From contig CM068367.1 of the NCBI GenBank assembly GCA_034769895.1, forward strand, positions 694,122,654-694,186,653: 64,000 nucleotides of DNA, written 5' to 3'. This document shows positions 1 through 14,708 of the stretch, in pieces. The stretch comes from Magicicada septendecula (lineage: Eukaryota > Arthropoda > Insecta > Hemiptera > Cicadidae). The notes below the pieces were generated by a model. It was not told where the DNA came from and made no database searches. It worked only from the letters and a program-made list of their open reading frames with translations. A program made the position numbers and the translations under genes. Each line of letters starts with the position of its first letter. Position 1 is the stretch's first letter.

Positions 1-2160
1 CAATGTCTTTTCGCGATTTATTAAAACTTTGATCCACTTTTTGGGCTCAAGAGTCCAACAATTTTGTAATTTCAACAACTGAACATTATATGTTGATTTT
101 GGTTAAGTTTTTTTTAAATTTGATACGGCATCTTTGTGATTTTTTCAAAATATTTTGACCCCTCACATTTTTACCACCCGCCCTTCTACTTTGGGGGAGT
201 TAATCTTAAAAACAAAGGAACCCCCGATTGAAACAGTGTCAATGTTAATATGGTACAATCAGGATACGCGTTCCAAGTTTTACGAAAATCGGTTAACGCA
301 TTCAAAAGTTATCGTGAGACATACCCCAAAGAGGCAAACAGACAGACAGAAGTGCAAACGGTTAACATAAAACGGAGAACTCGCTTCGTTCATTCAAATA
401 TTTATCATTACGTTTTTTCATTAACGAAATTAATAATGTGAAGTATGCCAAATGTAAAACATGCCATTGAAGTGGCGGAATTTATTACTTATTAGTCAAA
501 TTTAGTACGAATTAAAATCTAGGACAGTGCATAGTAGAGCTCTCAAAACATCAAACTAGATTTCTTTAAATTTATTTGCTTTAATAACAAACACGAGTGT
601 GAGATTCATTTCAAGTGTCGCTAGTGCTCGGGTCTGTTTCTATTCACAAGTGCTGTGCTGAGCTGTTGTTTGCTCCTTCAACTCTGTAATGGAGTACACA
701 TACACACTCTGATCTTACGCTTTTGTACAATCAAGATGTTTGTTTCTTCTGCCCATAAAGTGTTCATTTTTAAACAACAGCTCTTTATTATTTCTTTGTA
801 TTTGTTAGGTCTTACTTTTTAGCAGATAGCACACACCTGCCATTTGAAATAGTGATTTTTAGGCACATTTAGTTGAAAAAGTATTATAGTTTTCTTAGAA
901 TCTTCCGTTTGAATTCTTAAATTTGTCTCATCAGATGCCGCAGACGTAATATTATAAAACTTTATTTAAGCAATGATTTATTTGGAGAAGAAAAGATAAA
1001 CTTATAGACACCTTATATATACAAGAGTACAAAATGTTAAGGTGGCGGGTGTATAATCGAGGCGGATAGTTGTGAGCAGCCTTTTCTGTTTCAGTTAACT
1101 GTCAGTCACTACTCGAACGTTATCACTTGAATGTCAGTATTAACTGAATTGGACAAAGCTATTTATATGTGAGCTTACACCGATAACAATATAGGGAAAC
1201 AGTTTTATCGAATCCGAAATTGAATTCGAGTTACGTAGCTTAGTTTTCTCTACAATTTTGTACGAGTTCAGGCTTTATTCAACGACTGTTGTTAACTAAA
1301 TATTGTTTCTAATTTGGTGCGGGTAGATGCTCACGTGAATTTTAAAAAAAAATGATCAATACCAATAGCAATCAACAAGCAATTCCTCCACACCCCTCTT
1401 ACATATAACTGAGACATGCGAGACACTGCATTGAACAGATATTTTACTGCATACTGTTTTTTTGAGGAAGTTATATTCTCAGACAAAACAAGTTTTCATA
1501 CATAGGTCGCAAGCACGTTTAAAAGATGCCTGTTACTTCAATTTGAGGTCTTTTGTCTGAAACTGAAACTTGTTACAGCTTTTAAAATACATTCATCAAG
1601 AGTGTAAACACATTTCTTAAATAAAAAATCTAAAACCAGTTTATGGCTTTAGCCTAAGGTCGCCTACTATTGGTCTTCACCAAAAGTTCCAAATATTCCA
1701 AAGATATTGCCTTAAATCTGTAATATACCTACGAACAAAGTATATGTTACAAAACAAAGTCGGATCGACTTGAGTCATAAAAAATAAACCAATTAGACTT
1801 ATAGATTTAGATTTATAAAAATATATAAACACGATATCCAGATATAATAATAATCATAATAATAATAAAAATATAAATATAGTTTTATAAAAAAAAGACA
1901 CCCTTGTGTCTACAATAAATAATACAAGTTTGATTACAAGGTTACTGAAATTTTTAAATTTCCCACACTAGAACTTCCGATTCAAACAAACATTATTTTC
2001 TAGATGTTGCTGGATCTATTTGTAACAACACCTAACCTGCATTAGGTTTTGTGTAAAAAATGAGATGACTTCTAAAATGTGGTGAAAATATTGCAGAAAG
2101 CTTTTCGCGAGTTTAGTATGCAAATGATTAAAAAACGGTGTAGAATCTTCAAAGACAGCA
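1..2160. other. Gene-free stretch with a dispersed-repeat end
   Basis: I see no gene here. About 130-375 looks like the edge of a dispersed repeat: a C-rich/G-rich patch, then a segment ending in a short (CAGA)n run near 340-350, a style common at the ends of invertebrate mobile elements. The rest is AT-rich without long open frames. Family assignment is inference. Confidence 0.4.
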
Positions 2161-2266
2161 GTGAATGAGTCGAAGATGGTGATATTAATATGAAGACTGT
2201 GGTGTTGTGTTCCTTAAATTTTTATCATTTGGTGCTGCTGTCAATAATGCCTACTAGTCGGGCATT

Positions 2267-2649
2267 TTACGTCATTGTGTGAAGCTGTTTGTAGAAAACA
2301 GCCAAATTTGTGGAAAGGTATTTAATGGAAAACAAACCACGAAAACGCACCAGCTCACACACCATTCCTTGTTCAAAGAATTTTTGGTAAAAAATAACAC
2401 CGTAGTGGTGTTGTAACTGCTTTCTCATCAGACAGGGCTTTTCTCTTCCTAAAACTAAAAACGATAATGAAGGATAAAGTTTCGCAGTCACTGAAGACAT
2501 AGAACAAAAATTGCTAAGGAGCTCGAGGCTAAACCACAAAGTGCATTCCTAAAATATTCAGAAGACTGGAAAAACATTGGGATAAGGATGTTTTATCTGA
2601 CGGGGATTGTTTTGAAGGGACGTATAAATGTAAAAGAGTGAAGAAATAA
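2267..2649 (+). pseudogene. Mariner (Tc1/mariner) transposase relic, C-terminal half
   Basis: Relic of a DDD/E transposase that would cut and paste a mariner element. Reading across frames shows the family landmarks in order. At 2338-2361 there is H-E-N-A-P-A-H-T, matching the HDNAPAH block around the second catalytic Asp, here Glu. Then comes F-L-V-K-N-N-T-V-V-V, then a degraded version of the SPDLAP...FLFPKLK block near 2430-2460, which reads S-S-D then F-L-F-L-K-L-K. The C-terminal block ends L-E-K-H-W-D-K...S-D-G-D-C-F-E-G-T-Y-K at the TAA of 2647-2649. At least three frameshifts, an in-frame TAA near 2326, and loss of the third catalytic region show it is dead. The N-terminal DNA-binding half was not found. 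I did not locate the terminal inverted repeats. Family assignment is from recognised motifs. Confidence 0.75.
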
Positions 2650-5974
<3,325 letters not shown>

Positions 5975-6425
5975 TTAAAATGTTCAAACCTGCAATCTCT
6001 ACTTATTCGTCCAGCATCTTTATGTGCTATACATATATATTTGCATATTTACCCATATATTCAAACGCTTGTTTAGGAATACGCGTGTCTACCGCGTATG
6101 AGACTTACAATTCTGCCTGTATTTATTTATTCTCTCCAGAGCCGACTTCAGGTCTTTCCTTGTGTCATTGTTTTGTAGATGATCTCTCAAACTACATCCC
6201 TTAACTGCTCTTAAAAATTTCATTTCCGAGGCCTGTATTTTTGAAATACTTTTTTACAGGAGAGTCCATGTTTCACATTCATACATTAAAGTCGGAACAG
6301 CTACGACTTTATAGAACTTTAGCTGTCTCCCTCTGCGTTTATTCTTCAATAGTCGTCTTATTGTTCCACAGGTATCACTAAATTTATTGAACTTTCTCTC
6401 GATATCGTTATCCTTCCTATGTAAC
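5975..6425 (-). pseudogene. Non-LTR retrotransposon reverse transcriptase, C-terminal tail
   Basis: Fragment of a LINE-type ORF2 protein, downstream of the polymerase active site. Read on the minus strand from 6425 it gives the thumb-region block Y-K-V-V-A-V-P-T-L-M-Y-E-C-E-T-W-T-L-L (canonical Y-G-x-E-T-W, here Y-E-C), then I-Q-A-S-E-M-K-F-L-R-A-V-K-G-C, then R-K-D-L-K-S-A-L-E-R-I. After frameshifts come P-K-Q-A-F-E-Y and K-D-A-G-R-I-S-R-D, corresponding to the usual G-R-P-x-x-R-W tail. A stop codon follows the E-T-W block (TAA after T-L-L). The catalytic YxDD region is absent, so this is a 5'-truncated copy, the usual fate of target-primed insertions. Clade (RTE-like or similar) cannot be settled by eye. 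Confidence 0.75.
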
Positions 6426-9166
6426 GAATGAAAAAAACCAGGCTTTCTTTATACTAAATTCACGCATCACGATTAACAAAATTTGTTATATTTTTTATGA
6501 ATAAATTTACTACAGAGCCAAGTATTTCTCTAATTAATTTATACAAAGTACTTGTTGTTTCCATGTACAGTTTTATTATATGACAACGTTTTCTTGTATT
6601 GCAAGTTAAATCTTCATTATTTCAAAAATCTTCATGAAATTAGATATTTCAATGGCCACTATAGTGTCACCATTCGGTCAGCTTTGTCTCCTACTGAAAT
6701 TGAACAGAGTTATTTAAATTAAGGCGTCCGTTATCCATTACGTCTTTGTCGTCTATTATGTGCAGTATTCCGGTTTGCATAATTCCGACTACCTATTCTG
6801 CACAAGTTTCATACTTTATTGTTGCTATTCAGGCTTTAGCTAATATTCTTTTAATTACACAGTGCAGTTTCGGCTGTAAGACATCAGTAAATCCAAATAT
6901 ATCAAATGTATAGATTTTAATGAAATGAATACAAATATACCTTATATATACCAAATATACCTTATATATTTACACCTTTATGTATCCTGTCAGACTGATA
7001 TTTGCTGAACCTGATCTCCTGTCTGAATTATAACTGCGATAATCGGTTATCATAACTCGTGTCTTAAAGTGATTCAACTTCAAAAACTGTAATCTCTACC
7101 ACAGTTGTCTGATCTTAACACTATTTCTATTATTTTTTTTATTTCAGAGCTGTCAGACCTCAGATTACACCTTACACTATTAAATGTTGTGACGATTTAA
7201 AGGCAATTTAAGTAGTACAAATTAATTTTTTTTTGTTCTTATAACAAGTGAGAGTATAATCCACCCTCCCTCTGTACCTAGATACCTGTATCAACTTGTA
7301 AAAAGGCTAGTACGAACATGCAAAGTACAATGTTATTAAGCGAAAACTAATAATCCTTCTATTTAAATAAAAGACGTAATAATAATAAATGAAATACCTA
7401 GCTCCTAACTAAGAAAAGGTAGGATAATTTATAGTAGTTAATTAATGGACAATTAATAATAATAAGGTACGAACTACTTTTCTCTCAGCGTGTAAACTGC
7501 GCCCGCTTCCATACTCCCTGCCGCTAAACTAACGCCAGTCGACGGAGAATCTCTGACATGTAAGCAGCTCGAAAATGTGTCGTGAAGTTAAACTTACGTT
7601 TATGTCGCTAAAAACCGATGTAACAAGAAGTTAGTGCTTCTCATTTAATTAATCCACATGTAGCGAAAGCGAAATGAAACTTAAAACTAGTAATGTAGTT
7701 CAGATGTTGAGAAAATATTCTTAATAAATAAAAACTTAGCCGACACATCTCTTTATGAAAAGTAAGTGGTAAGATATGTTCCATACCATGTAAAAAGTAA
7801 CATCAGTGCTGTTAAAATAAAAAGGAATTAAATGTGAAAAGTGAACACCAACGCCAGGAGAGAAGTTACGACAACAACTGTACGAACTCCAAGTAGCAGA
7901 ATCCCAGCCTCATGAGCTAGACCACAATTCAGAAACAACCAACTAAATGGAGGATCCAGATGGACAACGAACTACACCCAGGAAGACCTACTGAAGAGGA
8001 TCATCTCGACCGCCAGCCGCAGACTCACGTTATACTCAGGTGACACTAAACCATAACTTCTGTGCATACATTGTTTTTAATAACCTCAACAAAAAGAACA
8101 GTAAAGTTTCTTGTAAAGACTTTTTAGATCACATAAATATTAGCATATTAATGTTTGTAGTTTCTGTAATGCTATAGTAATAACCTGATGATGCTTAAAG
8201 GTAAAGTTAATATGAAATTACATCAGACTATTCTTCAAATAGTTTGGATGATGTTAAAGTATGTTAGAATATTATAAAGTTAGAACCCGGATCCGTGGTA
8301 ATCAAAGTAATACACAGCTGTATGATTTTGAGATACTAAGAGTAACAATTTAAAGAGTATTTAATGCAGAATCTATAAGAATTTTCTTTTAAAAGTAAAG
8401 TAAAAACAAAAAGATGACCATTAAAGGTATTATGTTTATATTCGTAGTTAAGATACAATAATAAAGAGATGTTTTCGCTAATATCTAGAGAGTGAATAAA
8501 TTTATGTAACCTTGGTGGACAAATTTCTGATATATACCTTGTCATAATTTGTTGGCAAGTAATTTTTATTAACTACGGCAGCTAGTTTAATTAACACCAA
8601 ACACTTAAACTGGTTCCCTATGTTATAATATCTTAACAGGAGAGACGTTATAATGTCCTCTCTCCAACTTAAATTCACACTCGAAATAATATATAGCATT
8701 TTTCATTATGTATTCCCTATCTTTTTGGATTTTTAGATTCCTAAAAAATACAAATACGGTAAATTAACAACAGTACAGTGAATTTTGTTTATGTTCTGTT
8801 TTTGAAGTTCTAATTAAGACAAATTAATAAAAATAATGGTGTTGTTTCATTGATTCTTCCACAGATAGTTGATAGTTTCGTAAAAGTCTGATGGCGCCAG
8901 TATTGTCACAGCCTGAAACACAATAAAACGACATTTAATGAAATGATATTTAGGAGACATATTCACTGGAAAATTCAGAGTTGTTCCATAAGTACAAAGA
9001 ATTAATATTTTGATAACACTCTTCAGTTAATTCAAATAGTTTATAGTTTGATAGTATAGTATTGTACTGTTTAAAGTATTGAACTTACTGTTGACATATG
9101 AAGTCCATGTCCGGAGCTGTTATTTTTCGTCACATCCGGAAACCACTTAAGGCGAAGTGCTGGCGT
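6426..9166. other. Gene-free stretch
   Basis: AT-rich with short poly-T and TAA-rich runs (for example 7370-7395). The more GC-balanced patch at 7850-8040 ends in a weak CAG|GTGACA donor-like site, but has no open frame I can support as an exon. Confidence 0.35.
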
Positions 9167-9605
9167 GTAATGTCAAGGCCGGTGTTTTTATGATACAGGA
9201 CCCGTACGTCGTACATCGCTGGATTTCGGGGAGGGGATTGCCGTCCGAGAGCCCTTCGTAGGCGCCCAGGGTCCTCCGTCTTCGCGACTCCTCAGAGGCC
9301 ACAAGACTTCTCTACAAGAATCCTCTGGAGGCGCCTAGGGTCAAACATCCCTCTTCCGGTCGGTGTTCGTCGCAGCCGATGTGGTGGTTATGTAATGTCA
9401 AGGTCGGTGTTGTAATCCCCACCCGTACGTCGTACATCGCTGGATTTCGGGGAGGGGATTGCCGTCCTGGAGCCCTTCGTAGGCCCCCAGCGTCCTCCGT
9501 CTTCGCGACTCCGCAGAGGTCACAAGAATCCTCTGGAGGCGCCGGGGGTCAAACGTCCCTCTTCAGGTCGGGTTTCGTTGCAGCCGGGGGTTCCTGTATC
9601 CTTAC
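9167..9605. repeat. GC-rich tandem duplication, about 220-bp unit, two copies
   Basis: Two head-to-tail copies (9167-9391 and 9392-about 9605) begin with GTAATGTCAAGG and share the block CCGTACGTCGTACATCGCTG and the following GGATTTCGGGGAGGGGATTG. The GC content is strikingly higher than in the surroundings. The second copy carries small deletions. An 83-codon open frame across the second copy (9379-9630) is probably incidental. Confidence 0.85.
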
Positions 9606-9805
9606 AGTCGGTGATGTAGTAAACTGGTAAAAATACTGAATAATTTCGGTTAATTTATATTTAAAATTATTGTTGTTCAGCTGTTTTTAATTTAAGGCTT
9701 TATGTATATTTGTATTTGTTTGGCATTGTGTATTGAGACGGAAGGTAATTCGGTACGAGACTCTTGAATCAGCAATAGAATTTACGGAGGGTTATGTGAC
9801 TTTGT

Positions 9806-10310
9806 CACTTTATTATTAGATTGTAGACTTTTATATAGATGTGCACAACTCCACTTGTTACCTTTGACGAGTCAGTCTGATGTCTCCCGGTAAGCGCTTT
9901 TGTACGATTCAGCACATCACCATTTCGGTTTTCAATACGATCGGATGATTTTGATGATGATTACGTCCAACACGTAAGAGAAATTCCCCTTTCGCCGCTA
10001 AAATTTTATAAAACCTTATTCCATAGTCCTATTGAGGAAACATCATATAATTGTTTTTTGGTTTTCCCTCAAGCTTAATTTTTTCTATATAATCAAAAGC
10101 GGCCTTTTGAAGCGTCCTGAACTGTATTTTACAATTTTAATATAAGACTTTTTTTTAATCAACGGACACTTTATTATTACATTGCAGACTTTTATATAGA
10201 TCTGCACAACTCCACGAGTCAGTCTGATGTCTCCCGGTAAGCGCTTTTGTACAATTCAGCACATCACCATTTCGGTTTTCAATACGATCGGATGATTTTG
10301 ATGATGATTA
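9806..10310. repeat. Direct repeat pair of about 150 bp
   Basis: Copy 1 (9806-9963) and copy 2 (10167-10310) share CACTTTATTATTA, GAGTCAGTCTGATGTCTCCC, CGGTAAGCGCTTTTGTAC and CGATCGGATGATTTTGATGA. Copy 2 lacks about 14 bp after 'CAACTCCAC'. About 200 bp of unrelated DNA separates them. It could be a diverged tandem duplication or the two ends of a small element. Confidence 0.85.
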
Positions 10311-11399
10311 TTAATTAAATCGTTCAAAACCGCTTAACAGGAGTCACTGGACTAGTAGATAGCATTAAGTTGTACAAAGAAAAAAAATTTAAAACAGTAA
10401 ATGTATATAGCCCGTAGATTAATTATATACACAACATCCGCTAGGCGTCGTGAGCCTAATTGCAATTTTTAATTTCCCACCCCATGTCTGTCTCCTATCT
10501 CAGTGTTTCCAAGCCACGTCGATCTTAAATAGCATTTTAAGTGTGATCTTTCGCCAGCTCCAGCTGATACCGTTAAATCAAATGATATTCTTAACGCTAT
10601 TGCGGTATTTGTGAATGTTGAAAACAAATTATTTTAAAAAAGGTACTTAAAATGCTGTACGGCTCATCCAGCTGATTCTATACGCTCGTGTGTTGTGTTG
10701 AACTACACCGTCCTGCGTGTCTCGTACCCTAAACGTCCGTTTCTGTTTATTCCTCGAGTCTTTTTCTTCCATCGGTGACTCTCCATCATTTATTTTTACA
10801 GTTTCACTTTCAATCCCCACCAAAGTTTCAGTGATTCTCTTTTTGTTTTTATTACAAAACGAAAAGAAAAAAATAGTATAAATTTACTAAAAAAAAATGT
10901 TTCCTAATGTTTCCAAGGAGCACTGAACAACGTGGGAACATGCAATTGTCCTTCGTGAGAAATCCGAGCAACTGGAAGAACAGGCGTTATACGAGTCTTC
11001 TACAGCTACTGCCTTCTCTCACATACTGCACACCGACGTATGTTGTACCAGCTACCACGTTGCAAGTCTCGTTTCACCCACTCATCCTTTCCCCGAGTCC
11101 TCTTTCTATTGGCTACTGGACCTACCCTGTATCAGTCGTCAAGATGGAATCCACTCTAGCAAGTTTTGATGTGAATGCGAATGAACATCTTATGGTTCGT
11201 TCTCAGTGTCATGTAAGGTTTTGCCGCGACCAATATTTGTGTACATTCTCGGGCCTCGTGTGCAAAAACTACAAGGATTACAGAATATCGAAAACTATGA
11301 CTGGATAGCCCGTTTCGTCGACTACTGGAAATGGTTTGTCGCGAGCGGAGGGGGGGGGTTGCGCGGTGACGTCACAGCGCTGCGCGTGGGGGTCTAAAT
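10311..11399. other. Gene-free stretch upstream of the Helentron
   Basis: A 133-codon plus-strand open frame at 10907-11308 has no recognisable domain. A G-run at 11349-11358 and GC-rich DNA at 11360-11430 lie just before the Helentron coding region and may belong to its 5' end. Confidence 0.35.
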
Positions 11400-11571
11400 T
11401 TGGGCTTGTGTGGGCACGGCGCGCGCTCAGTTCAGTTGTATCTCCGGAACGAGTTGGTCGATTTTAGTGATCGAGGTGTCTACGGAGAGCTGAGAACGTG
11501 AATTAGACGTTAATAACACAAGAAATATAAAATTAACATTGGAAAGCAGAAAATGTTGAGATATTGTGAAA

Positions 11572-12700
11572 ATGCCGCGTCCTCAGAAGAGAAAGAAGGC
11601 TGTAAAATCTGGAACTCCGAACAAAATGCGTGCACCACGACTTACAAATATAGAACGTTGTCGGCTACGTCGATTGCAACAAAAGGAATTGGAAAGGAGA
11701 CGCCAGAATTCGAATTTGGATGGTGGAAGTGGAGCGCCCAGTACAAGTAGCGAGTTCGTACAACGTTTGGAGCAACCTAGCACTTCGTCATCGTGTCGAA
11801 TGGATTTGGAAAGTGGTCCAATAGACGTAGAAAGCAACGACGATTCCATTGATATGCAGGATGACAATACTGAGACTCGTACGGACGGTAACATCGGTCC
11901 GTCAATGGCGCGTTCAGACCTTTCGCTCGATTTGACAAATAAGTATGCTGCATGCGATCGCCACTTTGTGAAAATGTTCTTTGACAATGAATTTGGACTT
12001 GGTTGTGATGTTCGTAGTCGACTTTGGTTCAAGAAGGATCGTTAAAGTTAAACACTGTAACATTTTGCGCAGCGAGTTTCCCGACCAAGTAGTGGAGGCT
12101 ATGGTAGCATGTGTAAATTGCCGTCGATGCTTGGATACTAATAAAATCCCATCCATGAGTGTGTCTAACGGTTTCAAATATCCTGATCGGCCTAAAACTT
12201 TGCCAGTGTTGAGTCCGGTAGAGGAACGGTTGATATCACCTAGGCTGCCTTTCATGCAAATTCGCCGACTTCGACACGAGGGCAGTTATGGCATCATTGG
12301 TCGAGTAATAAATGTTCCAGTTGATGTGAACAATATGGTGAAACAATTGCCTCGACAGTTGGACGACGATTATGCGATAAATGTTAACATCAAGAGGAAA
12401 TTAACGCACAAATCGTCATATTTGAGCGGGTATGTTCGGAAATCCAATGTAATGCAATGGCTGCAATACTTGGTGAAACAGCCGTTGTACCGTATGTATG
12501 GAATTACCATCGATGGAACTTTGTTGGACAATATATGTGTCGACAGAATTGACGATGATGGGGATTGTGTAGAAGAGGCACCAGTGTTAGACTCGGATTG
12601 CATTGTGGCCAGGCAACATACACTTCTGTGGAAAGAGGAGAACTGTCTTGATATAGCACCCGGCCAACACAGTATGCCGTTGAATATGTGTACGATACAC
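11572..12700 (+). pseudogene. Helentron N-terminal region (basic leader and DUF6570-like domain)
   Basis: Starts at ATG 11572 (M-P-R-P-Q-K-R-K-K), a very basic leader typical of Helentron proteins. A Ser/Asp-rich linker follows, then F-F-D-N-E-F-G-L-G-C-D-V at about 11980-12010. A frameshift near 12030 moves the reading to another frame, where V-E-E-R-L-I-S-P-R-L-P-F-M-Q-I occurs at about 12218-12265, followed by Y-G-I-I-G-R-V-I-N-V-P-V-D-V. I recognise these as the DUF6570 region found N-terminal to the Helitron Rep domain. The section ends with I-A-P-G-Q-H-S-M-P-L-N at about 12652-12684, and a second frameshift falls immediately after it. The function of this domain is not known; a role in DNA binding is only inference. 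Confidence 0.8.
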
Positions 12701-14066
12701 ACGCCGAGGAATTGTCGTTTCCAAATATTTACTTGGGTATAGATCGTCGCTACAAAGATGGTGTAAGAGTGACTCCTTATATGATGGCCACGAGTGAAAT
12801 TAGACGTAAATATCGGCGAGGTGTGACCCCACAACACATCTTGTATATGGCGATGAAAATCTTGAGAATGAGAGTCGTCGAGGGAATGTTTCATACTTTA
12901 AAAACGTCCAGCACAGTTAATGTGACTCGTGCTATGTTAAATGATAAGGAGTTCATACGTGATTGCATGGAAAAGAATTTGTCATTTCTTAAATCCATTC
13001 CAAATTCGATGCAGTATTGGCAGGATCGTAAGCGTGACTTGTTTGCAATGATGCGCCAGCTTGGGAAGCCTACTGTGTTTCTTACGTTGAGTGCAAATGA
13101 AATTCGTTGGCCAGGTTTGCTGTCGGTGTTGCAACGCCTAAGTGATTCGTATAAAGATGTGCAAAATGTTGAGGCACTTAGCAGATCAATGCGGTGTCAT
13201 TTGGTGAATGAAGATCCAGTTACGTGTTGCATTGTGTTTAACAAACTGGTCGACATTTTGATGAGTATGTTGTGCAGTAAGACAAAGGGGAATCCATTTG
13301 GTGATCGGTATCGAGTCGTTGATTACTTTAAGCGCATCGAGTTCCAGCATCGAGGCAGTCCACATGCGCATATACTCTTGTGGTTGAACAATGATCCTAA
13401 AGAATCAATCAGTGAAGATATGCCACGTACAATTGAGTTGATGAATACATTGGCGAGCGTATCGAGGGAGATCCACCAGCATACGTTTACTTGTACCAAG
13501 CGTGGAGAATCAACGTGTCGCTTTGGAATCCCGTATTGGCCAATGCGAAAGTACTGTTGCCGCTCGCTAAAGGTGATCCGAGAAAAGCTACCATGCAGAA
13601 ATCAGCTGAGCGTTTAAAAACAATACTGGAGCAGAAAGTGTATGACAGTGTTGAAGAATTTCTTGTAGACAACCATTTGACAGAGGGCAAATACCTCGAT
13701 ACAATTCGAGCTTCACTGCGACGGCCGACGATGTTGTTCAAACGTAATATGTCTAAAATCTACACCAATACTTACAATCCGTGGTTAGCCAGAGTGTTGG
13801 GCTCAAATAGTGACTTGCAATTTATACTGGACGAATATAGTTGTGCGACATATGTTGTAGAATATGTTAACAAGGCGAATCGTGGAATAAGTCATTTGCA
13901 ACGAGAACTCATAAAATTACAAGAAGAGAATCCGGAGTTGGACTTCACCGAGTTAGTACGCAAGATTGGTGTGAAAGTTCTTAATTCGGTCGAAATGTCG
14001 GCACAGGAGGCGGCCTGGTATTTGCTTCGTCAATCGATGAGCCATTGTAGTCGTCAAGTTGTGTAG
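12688..14066 (+). pseudogene. Helentron Rep (HUH endonuclease) domain
   Basis: Rep nicks and joins single-stranded transposon ends. Motif 1 reads F-L-T-L-S-A-N-E-I-R-W-P near 13078-13115. Motif 2, the metal-binding H-U-H, is intact at 13363-13371 within H-R-G-S-P-H-A-H-I-L-L-W. A Cys/His segment (H-T-F-T-C-T-K-R-G-E-S-T-C) follows. After a frameshift near 13550 the frame continues at about 13560-14066, with the tyrosine motif in D-E-Y-S-C-A-T-Y-V-V-E-Y near 13829-13866. It ends S-M-S-H-C-S-R-Q-V-V at a frameshift near 14060. The nuclease motifs are well kept and the damage is mostly indels, which suggests fairly recent loss. Confidence 0.85.
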
Positions 14067-14074
14067 GCTATATT

Positions 14075-14660
14075 CCAACGGTGTGGCCACAAGAACGACA
14101 ACGATCAAGGAAATTGAAACGTCAAATGGACTTGGAAAATTTGGCTGATGGTAGTACGAATGTGTGGACCAAAACTAAAATCGAACGTTATAAGGAACGC
14201 GATGAATCGTTAAAAGATCTATGCCTCGCTGATTTCATAGCTTGGTATTCTGGAAAGAAGTCAATACAACAGCAGCCAGAAGAATGTGACGATCCAAACG
14301 CCGATCAGAATGATGAGGTTCGATTTATCAATAAGAAACGGTCAGTTCCATGTGTTATACGTTACAGACAATATGATATAAGTGATGTGGTCAATTACAA
14401 ACGGAAAATGGTTACGCTATATTATCCGTTTCGAAATGAGACAGTTGATATACTCGATCGTAATAGGTTTGTCGAGATCTATGACACCAACGAATCCGCA
14501 ATTCTTACTAAACGTCGTGAATATAAGTCCAACATAAATAAATATTGAATAACTGATGCGAGAAATTCAAGAACTATATATTCATAACGATATAGACGAA
14601 AATGCGACAAATGAGGAGCAAAAAAATCGAGATAATTTTGTGAGTAGCGTGTAAAATGAT
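14075..14660 (+). pseudogene. Helentron linker between Rep and helicase
   Basis: Continues the polyprotein after a frameshift: I-P-T-V-W-P-Q-E-R-Q-R-S-R at about 14075-14110, then C-L-A-D-F-I-A-W-Y near 14221-14250, and N-R-F-V-E-I-Y-D at about 14462-14485. This region is conserved in Helentron proteins between Rep and Pif1 but has no assigned activity. A TGA at 14546-14548 and a TAA near 14652-14654 interrupt it. Confidence 0.65.
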
Positions 14661-14708
14661 GGCAATCAAGAGAATAACTATGACATCGATGCTGCTAAGG
14701 CTTCGTCT

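Noticed and set aside
7850-8045. Host exon ending at a CAG|GTGACA donor
   Set aside because: No acceptor and no convincing open frame.
10907-11308. 133-codon plus-strand frame before the Helentron
   Set aside because: No recognisable domain, and an overlapping frame is equally open; not supported as a gene.
12370-12894. 174-codon minus-strand frame
   Set aside because: Antisense shadow of the Helentron N-terminal/Rep region.
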